This document shows positions 50,213-55,357 of a stretch of 55,357 nt of DNA, piece after piece; position 1 is the stretch's first letter, and every line of letters starts with the position of its first letter. This DNA comes from a virus. A program made the position numbers and the translations under genes. The notes under the pieces were generated by a model that was not told where the DNA came from, searched no databases, and saw only the letters and a list, made by a program, of their open reading frames with translations. The stretch is from positions 1 to 55,357 of IMG/VR virus record IMGVR_UViG_3300006922_000028; one strand, given 5' to 3'.

Positions 50213-53200
50213 GAAAGAAAAAACAAACTCCTGCAACTATTGCAGCTGAAATCAGTCGCTTTATTAAAAAGCAGGAGGACACTTTGTCGCGTTATCCTGT
50301 AGGTCCGATGGCGAATGCAGCTAAGCTTAACCTGCAAAAGGGTATGAAAGCTTTGAATGCGTTGAAGGCAAAGAATGAAGAGATGCGCCTAGGCAAAGAA
50401 GCTCAGACACCGGCAATGAATTACGGCGGTTCTACTGTGCCTAAGTATGGTGACGGGGGCGACACTATTACCGACGATCAAAGTCTTTTAGTGGACATGT
50501 TTATGAAAGACTATAACTATAGTCCTTCCGCTGCATTAGCTGCTATTGCTGTAACTCATAAAGAATCCGGAGGAAAGCTTTCTCAGCAAGAGAAGAGCTA
50601 TAAGAATACTTCTAACAAGCGAATTAAAGAAGTTTTCGAGAAGACAGGTTTGTTCAAGAACATGTCTGATAGTGAGATAACTAAGCTTAAGGCTGATGAC
50701 CAGAAGTTTTTTGATTTCGTATACGCTCGAGATTCTTTAGGAAATACTGAACCTGGTGATGGCTATAAATACCGAGGTCGTGGTGCAAATCAACTAACAG
50801 GTAAATCTCAGTATGCCGCAGCTAGTGAGAAAATTTTTGGTGATGATAGGCTTGTAAAAAATCCTGATCTAGTCTCGACCGACCCAAAGATTGGGGCGCA
50901 GGTATTAGGATGGTATTATGAAGGGCAAGGGACTCCTTTATCTAAATACGGAATAGATGTTACTCAAGACTTGACTGAAGAGCAGGCAAAGTCTTTAATG
51001 ACGTCTACGTATAAAAAAACTGCAGGAGATGGTCCGGATGTTACGTATGATCCGTCAGACACTTTGTTTACGGAAAACATGCCGAAGATGCAAGAGTGGT
51101 ACAACTCTGCACAATCTGAATATACTCCTTCAGAAACATCTGCTCAGGCTGAAACATCTACTACGCCAGTAGAAGACACTACTCCGTTTGAGATGCTGTC
51201 TCCAGAAGCACAAGCAGAGCGTGTTGCATCTGAGCAGCCAAACACAGCTTCTCCATCAGGACCAAGAGCTAAAACTCCTGAGGAATTACAGAAAAGTATT
51301 GGAGAAGATATAGAGGTTTTAAATTTTGATAGGGTTCCGTTCAGCGGAAATAATTCAGGCAAGACAGATGCAGGTAGTATTTATGCTGAAAATATTTACG
51401 GCGACTATAACGTTAGGAATAAAGACGGAAATACTTATGTAGTAAAGAAGGGGGAGTTTGATTTAGCTAATCCTGAAAAGTCCATATCTAGTGCTACAGC
51501 TCGTGGAGGTTCAGGTATACCCTACGAGACTAGCGTAGATCTGCGAACAACATCTCAGATGTTAGATATCGGTCTTGGGAGTAATATGAGCGATATCGAT
51601 ATAGGATATGCTGATGGTGGAAATAGGCCAGGATTTTTTGACCCCAGCTTCGGTCATTCGCAGCGTATAGGGTTTACAAATATTGCTGGTCATTACGGAG
51701 AAGGTGTAGCATCGGGAGCAGGCAGAGGTTTTGAAGACGTCGTCATGCGTATCGCTGAGGAGAGAGGAATAACTGAGCCTGAAACAGAACGAAGACTAAT
51801 ACCAGGATCGCAAATTGGCGGAGTCGCTCCAGGCTCTAGTATGCGCTACGAAACAGTTCCAAAAGACCCTCAAGCTCGACGACTGTATGAACGTAAAATA
51901 GAAGAAATAACTGCTGAAGTAGCTGCTAACCCTGGAACTACAAAATGGACAGATGCAAAAGGCGGATCTCATATAGGAGTTGGGGGATACACTCCTTTCT
52001 CTGATTATTTATCTTATGCTACCGAAGACTCTGAAATCCAAAGCGGTGCTCAATTAGCTGCCTCAACTCAGAGTCTAGGTGGTTCGTTATTAATGCCGGG
52101 GGGACGAGCTGTTAAAGGTGCAAAAGGTGCGACGGGTGCGGCAGTAACAGGAAGAGAGCTAGTTAAGTCCACTATGGGTGAGTGGCGAAGGACTGCTGTA
52201 AAAGGAGGTACACAAAATGTAGGTAAGACTCCTAGAACAATCATTATTGGTGAAGATGGAGCAAGGTCTTTTAATTGGAATACTAGTAAACCACAGACAT
52301 CTCTTTTAGGTAGTTCTCAAAGAGCTATTCCAGAAGTAGCTTCAGCAGCAAATCCTAATGTAAAACAGATTGGGACTAGTGGAAATATAGTAGCTGGAGG
52401 TAAGCCTGGACGGGGATTTACTTTTAAGCCAGGTACTGCAGCAGCTGGACAGCCAGTTACTTTTCAAGCTACGGCATCAAGTGGGTTTACTCCTAAAGTT
52501 GCAGGAGCTGCAAAGTTTACTGGGTATGGTCCTAAGGCTAAAGAGTATTTGGCTAGTCAACAGACTAGAAATGCGCTAGGTCAGTTTGGAGGTAATCGAC
52601 TAGTTCTTCCTAATCAAGCACCTTTAAATAACTTAGGTGCTGGTCAAGGAGTGTTTACGGGTATTGGTGCGGGTCAGTCTCGTAATGCATTAGGTCAATT
52701 TGCTGGAAAGACAGGAGGTGTTTTAAGACCTGGACAGACTTTGATTCCTGGAGGAGGTGTTATGGGTACAGGACGAGGCTTTACTCCGCAAGTAACTGGT
52801 TTGCAGCGGTATGCGCAACCGGGAGGATTGTCTGTAAGAAATGCAAATACTGGCTTAGCACGACAAAGTGGTGCTGTCGGTAGACCTTCTACATACTTTG
52901 GTGGTAGTCAGCCTCTTCCGTTTTCTGGAGGCACAATGGATGTTCCGCACTCTGTCTTAACACCTAAGTTCTTTGGCAATAGGCCAGTATCTACTTTTGG
53001 TAATGCTTTTGGAATAAACAATGGCTTAGCCACAGGTTTAGCTAATGCAGCTCTGCTTCCTGATTTTGATGCTCGACAGTTTCCTAATGAAAGAAGGGCA
53101 GTTCAAAGAGAACCAGGAATGTCTGAAGAAGAGTATCAAGAAGCATTAGCACAAGAAGAATTAGCACAAGGAGAAACAGGTGGTCAAGGTGATGGAGATA

Positions 53201-53892
53201 CTGGTACAGACGGTGAAGGTACTGGCGGTACGCAGGGCGCTTCTGGTGCAGAGTATGAAGATGGGGAAGTAGCAGATCCAGCCGCCCCTGAACAAATTCC
53301 AGACTTTAAAACTCCTTTGAGCATAGTTCCTTTAGCTGCTAATATGAAAGCTACAAGGGATATGCGTAAGGCTATTGAGAATATGCAGGCTCCTGCATCT
53401 CCTAGCACTACAGTTATTCCTAAGTTTAATTATCAGAGTAATATAGGTCAGAGTCTTCAAGACAATCGTGATGCTGCTCGTGCAGTAATGCAAAGTAGTC
53501 CTGCTACGGCTTCAGGTATGTCTAATCAACAGGCAGCTTTAGCTCAGCGATTTAAGCAAGATGCTAGATTGCGTTCATCAGACAACCTAATGCGACAACG
53601 AGCGCAAGCACAATACGAGAACTTAGCTACCCAAGCTAGATCGGCAAATAATGCTTTGCGGAACCAGTACAATAATGATGTGACTCAGTTTAACAACCAG
53701 AAAGAAATTCTTCTGGGAACAAACTCTGCTCAAGGTGCAAGAAACGTTGGTAGCTTTGCACAAGATTATATTCAAAACGTTCTTTCACCTCAATACGTAG
53801 CTAAAATTCAAGCAATGGGGCGACCCTATGATGCAGCTACCATGCTCCCTAACCAGATGCAGGGATTAGAGGAAGAGAAGACAAATAACTGA
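50209..53892 (+). CDS. Giant virion protein with GH19-like peptidoglycan hydrolase domain
   Basis: A 1227-residue protein. Residues about 90-290 hold a GH19 lysozyme/chitinase-like domain: AVTHKESGG (E119), KLSQQEKSY (E128), then GDGYKYRGRGANQLTGKSQY (183-202), the well-known substrate-binding Y-R-G-R-G-x-x-Q-L-T-G block. This would cut peptidoglycan during entry. Later parts are low-complexity, Gly/Ala/Thr-rich, with two RNALGQF repeats (TRNALGQFGGNR; SRNALGQFAGKT), and the last about 170 residues are helical (AAALAQRFKQDARLRSSDN-type). It starts with an ATGA overlap with the kinase-like protein, and the C-terminus of that protein reads naturally into its start, suggesting a split ancestral protein. 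Confidence 0.7.
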   Translation: MRKKKQTPATIAAEISRFIKKQEDTLSRYPVGPMANAAKLNLQKGMKALNALKAKNEEMRLGKEAQTPAMNYGGSTVPKYGDGGDTITDDQSLLVDMFMKDYNYSPSAALAAIAVTHKESGGKLSQQEKSYKNTSNKRIKEVFEKTGLFKNMSDSEITKLKADDQKFFDFVYARDSLGNTEPGDGYKYRGRGANQLTGKSQYAAASEKIFGDDRLVKNPDLVSTDPKIGAQVLGWYYEGQGTPLSKYGIDVTQDLTEEQAKSLMTSTYKKTAGDGPDVTYDPSDTLFTENMPKMQEWYNSAQSEYTPSETSAQAETSTTPVEDTTPFEMLSPEAQAERVASEQPNTASPSGPRAKTPEELQKSIGEDIEVLNFDRVPFSGNNSGKTDAGSIYAENIYGDYNVRNKDGNTYVVKKGEFDLANPEKSISSATARGGSGIPYETSVDLRTTSQMLDIGLGSNMSDIDIGYADGGNRPGFFDPSFGHSQRIGFTNIAGHYGEGVASGAGRGFEDVVMRIAEERGITEPETERRLIPGSQIGGVAPGSSMRYETVPKDPQARRLYERKIEEITAEVAANPGTTKWTDAKGGSHIGVGGYTPFSDYLSYATEDSEIQSGAQLAASTQSLGGSLLMPGGRAVKGAKGATGAAVTGRELVKSTMGEWRRTAVKGGTQNVGKTPRTIIIGEDGARSFNWNTSKPQTSLLGSSQRAIPEVASAANPNVKQIGTSGNIVAGGKPGRGFTFKPGTAAAGQPVTFQATASSGFTPKVAGAAKFTGYGPKAKEYLASQQTRNALGQFGGNRLVLPNQAPLNNLGAGQGVFTGIGAGQSRNALGQFAGKTGGVLRPGQTLIPGGGVMGTGRGFTPQVTGLQRYAQPGGLSVRNANTGLARQSGAVGRPSTYFGGSQPLPFSGGTMDVPHSVLTPKFFGNRPVSTFGNAFGINNGLATGLANAALLPDFDARQFPNERRAVQREPGMSEEEYQEALAQEELAQGETGGQGDGDTGTDGEGTGGTQGASGAEYEDGEVADPAAPEQIPDFKTPLSIVPLAANMKATRDMRKAIENMQAPASPSTTVIPKFNYQSNIGQSLQDNRDAARAVMQSSPATASGMSNQQAALAQRFKQDARLRSSDNLMRQRAQAQYENLATQARSANNALRNQYNNDVTQFNNQKEILLGTNSAQGARNVGSFAQDYIQNVLSPQYVAKIQAMGRPYDAATMLPNQMQGLEEEKTNN

Positions 53893-53896
53893 ATCG

Positions 53897-55357
53897 ATGG
53901 CTAAAAAAAGTACGACTCAAAGCAATAGGTCTTTTATTCCTGCAAATGCTTTAGGCGCAGTATTGGCAAACCAATACCAGCCTGGGAGCTTTGGAAGTAT
54001 TCCTAATGAAGCAATAGGCAATCTATTTAATAGAATGGACAAAGCTTATTATGAAGGCCAAAACTCTTTGAGCACTATGCAAGAGATGTTAGCTAAAGAC
54101 GTGGCTAATGCTAGTGATGATGATCGAGTGTACTTGCAGGGCATGTATGACCAAGTAAAAAATGTCATTACCGATGCTAGTACTAAAAACGACTTTCACA
54201 ATAGAGTGAGACAAGTCCGAGACTTAGCTAGAAACATAACTGGTAATCCTAACTATATGCACATCAAGAAACAGATGGCTATGGGAGAGGAGCAGCAGAC
54301 CATGTACAACAAAATGGTATCTGAGTTAGGGGCAGAAAATGTAACTTTTTCAGGAGACTACTATAAAGACGGCTTCAGTAGTATCGGACCTAACGGAGAG
54401 ATGAATCGACTTAATGGTGTGCCTACAGCTCGTCCTAACTACACCACTGAGATGCAGAAAATGTTTACTCCGAGACTGGAGGTAACCCAAACTCGTGCAG
54501 GTGTCCGAGATTTCATTGAGGATGAAGGCTATGATATGTGGATAGGTACACAGGCAGGGAGAATACATATCAATGATATGGCTCGCAGCATGTTTGAAAA
54601 ACCTTTCTTGCGCTTAGATCCCGAGACACAACAACCAAAAGTTGTAGAGGCAGTTAAAAATGCACTCAAAGCTGCTGGGGAGTCTCGCGTAGGTAAATAC
54701 AATAGCGGTTCTAACAGTACTCGGCTTAAAGATCCAAGGTATGCGTATCTGAATGATGCGGGAAGTCCTGATGTTACAGGTAACTATGAGTCAATAGTGA
54801 CAGAAGGATCTGATGCAGATGACATTTCTATTCCTACGTATTTTACTAATGCTCCTGGAGACGGCTTAGAAAGGACTTTAGTCAATATGATTTCAGGTGA
54901 TGCAAACTTAGAGTATATACCTATGGGATCGAAGTTCTCTACTAAGCAACGTACTACTGTAGATGAAGGTCAAATTGTAGGTGCTCATTTAACGCCTGCT
55001 ATTAATCCTATCAATGGAGAGCCTATTGTACGGGTTACAATGAATAATAGTAAGGCAGGCGATGCTACGCAAAACAGCGAACAGGTAGGGTATATCTCGA
55101 TGTCCCCTGCTGATTATGCAACGTTCGCAAATCAAAGTATGGATGACTTTATGCTTCAACAGGGCATGAATAATAATAATTTTGAATCCCGTAAAATGGC
55201 ATATCCAATACTTAGTATGATGAGAGACCCATATTTAGGTACTTGGATGAAAAATATCGATGAGGTTGATCAGTATCAATTTCACGATGTTCCTGGGTTA
55301 GTCTTGTCTACCAATGACAATCGCCCTACAGGAGTATATGTAGAAAGAATTTTAGAA
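53897..55357 (+). CDS. Virion/cargo-type protein (partial, runs off right edge)
   Basis: A frame from ATG 53897 stays open to the window end (487 codons) and lacks a stop here. It reads MAKKSTTQSNRSFIPANALG, then VLANQYQPGSFGSIPNEAIG and later LGTWMKNIDEVDQYQFHDVP. It is mixed alpha/beta, Asn/Met-rich in the middle, with no recognised catalytic motif in the visible part. It is next to two giant virion proteins, so a further ejected or cargo protein is likely. A giant RNA polymerase, typical of crAss-like phages, is not evident in the window. Confidence 0.65.
   Translation, partial: MAKKSTTQSNRSFIPANALGAVLANQYQPGSFGSIPNEAIGNLFNRMDKAYYEGQNSLSTMQEMLAKDVANASDDDRVYLQGMYDQVKNVITDASTKNDFHNRVRQVRDLARNITGNPNYMHIKKQMAMGEEQQTMYNKMVSELGAENVTFSGDYYKDGFSSIGPNGEMNRLNGVPTARPNYTTEMQKMFTPRLEVTQTRAGVRDFIEDEGYDMWIGTQAGRIHINDMARSMFEKPFLRLDPETQQPKVVEAVKNALKAAGESRVGKYNSGSNSTRLKDPRYAYLNDAGSPDVTGNYESIVTEGSDADDISIPTYFTNAPGDGLERTLVNMISGDANLEYIPMGSKFSTKQRTTVDEGQIVGAHLTPAINPINGEPIVRVTMNNSKAGDATQNSEQVGYISMSPADYATFANQSMDDFMLQQGMNNNNFESRKMAYPILSMMRDPYLGTWMKNIDEVDQYQFHDVPGLVLSTNDNRPTGVYVERILE

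Noticed and set aside
1-55357. Stop-codon reassignment, as in some crAss-like phages
   Set aside because: TAA, TAG (for example 8774-8776 and 40638-40640) and TGA (for example 14770-14772) all end well-supported genes, with no long genes interrupted by any one stop.
1-55357. Temperate lifestyle (integrase, repressor, attachment sites)
   Set aside because: No integrase or excisionase-like gene was seen; the window is only part of the genome, so this is a statement about the window.
53897-55357. Giant virion RNA polymerase in the last reading frame
   Set aside because: No DxDxD-type catalytic motif or other polymerase-like segment is visible in the 487 residues present; the rest is outside the window.

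Overview
The window looks like about 55 kb of a crAss-like phage (order Crassvirales; tailed, podovirus-type), probably infecting an aquatic or marine Bacteroidetes host. The main evidence is the gene order on the right: HU-like protein, large terminase, portal, acidic scaffold-like protein, major capsid protein, connector protein, then holin, three consecutive tail-barrel proteins, a 1383-aa muzzle-type protein and very large cargo-type proteins. The aquatic assignment rests on small K/R-rich proteins I recall from marine phages and on fibre repeats of a type common in marine phages. Family calls are made from remembered sequence patterns, without any database search. The code is standard, since TAA, TGA and TAG are all used as stops. 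No integrase or excision gene is present, and PolA has Phe at the O-helix position, which fits a lytic phage. Both ends are cut: a DnaB-type helicase runs off the left edge and a virion-type protein runs off the right edge.

Layout. 1-7128 (minus): replication block with DnaB-type helicase, SF2 helicase, DUF6878-like and DUF6915 proteins, DUF932 protein, family A DNA polymerase with proofreading domain, and a candidate SSB, bounded by an intrinsic terminator at 6561-6593. 7185-7493 (plus): one K/R-rich protein gene. 7681-12885 (mostly minus): small early-type genes, RadC-type JAB protein, P-loop polynucleotide-kinase-like protein, 2H phosphoesterase and small membrane proteins. This block contains a 368-bp stretch without a convincing gene (10008-10375) that folds into a series of perfect hairpins, including an 81-nt tRNA-like junction. 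13001-55357 (plus): an Acb2/Tad1-like small protein and a winged-helix protein, then DNA packaging and capsid genes to 21.6 kb. A strong terminator follows the capsid gene. Next come connector, decoration and fibre-type genes (21.7-38.9 kb) with dockerin-like, LamG-like and tandem-repeat modules and an embedded metallophosphoesterase. The lysis genes (38.9-40.0 kb), tail barrel and muzzle (40.0-46.0 kb), a chain of tiny basic genes (46.0-47.1 kb) and giant virion proteins (47.1 kb to the end) complete the window.

How it works together. The minus-strand genes would act early (replication, nucleic-acid repair, counter-defence) and the plus-strand genes late (packaging, capsid, tail, lysis). Genes are packed with 4-nt ATGA or TAATG overlaps, suggesting translational coupling. 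The most unusual items are (i) a compact protein-kinase-like domain inside a giant virion protein, (ii) a tRNA-like four-helix junction in a structured non-coding stretch, (iii) a cluster of candidate anti-nucleotide-signalling proteins (2H phosphoesterase and Acb2/Tad1-like protein) within about 2 kb, and (iv) fibre repeats nearly identical in protein but scrambled in synonymous codons.
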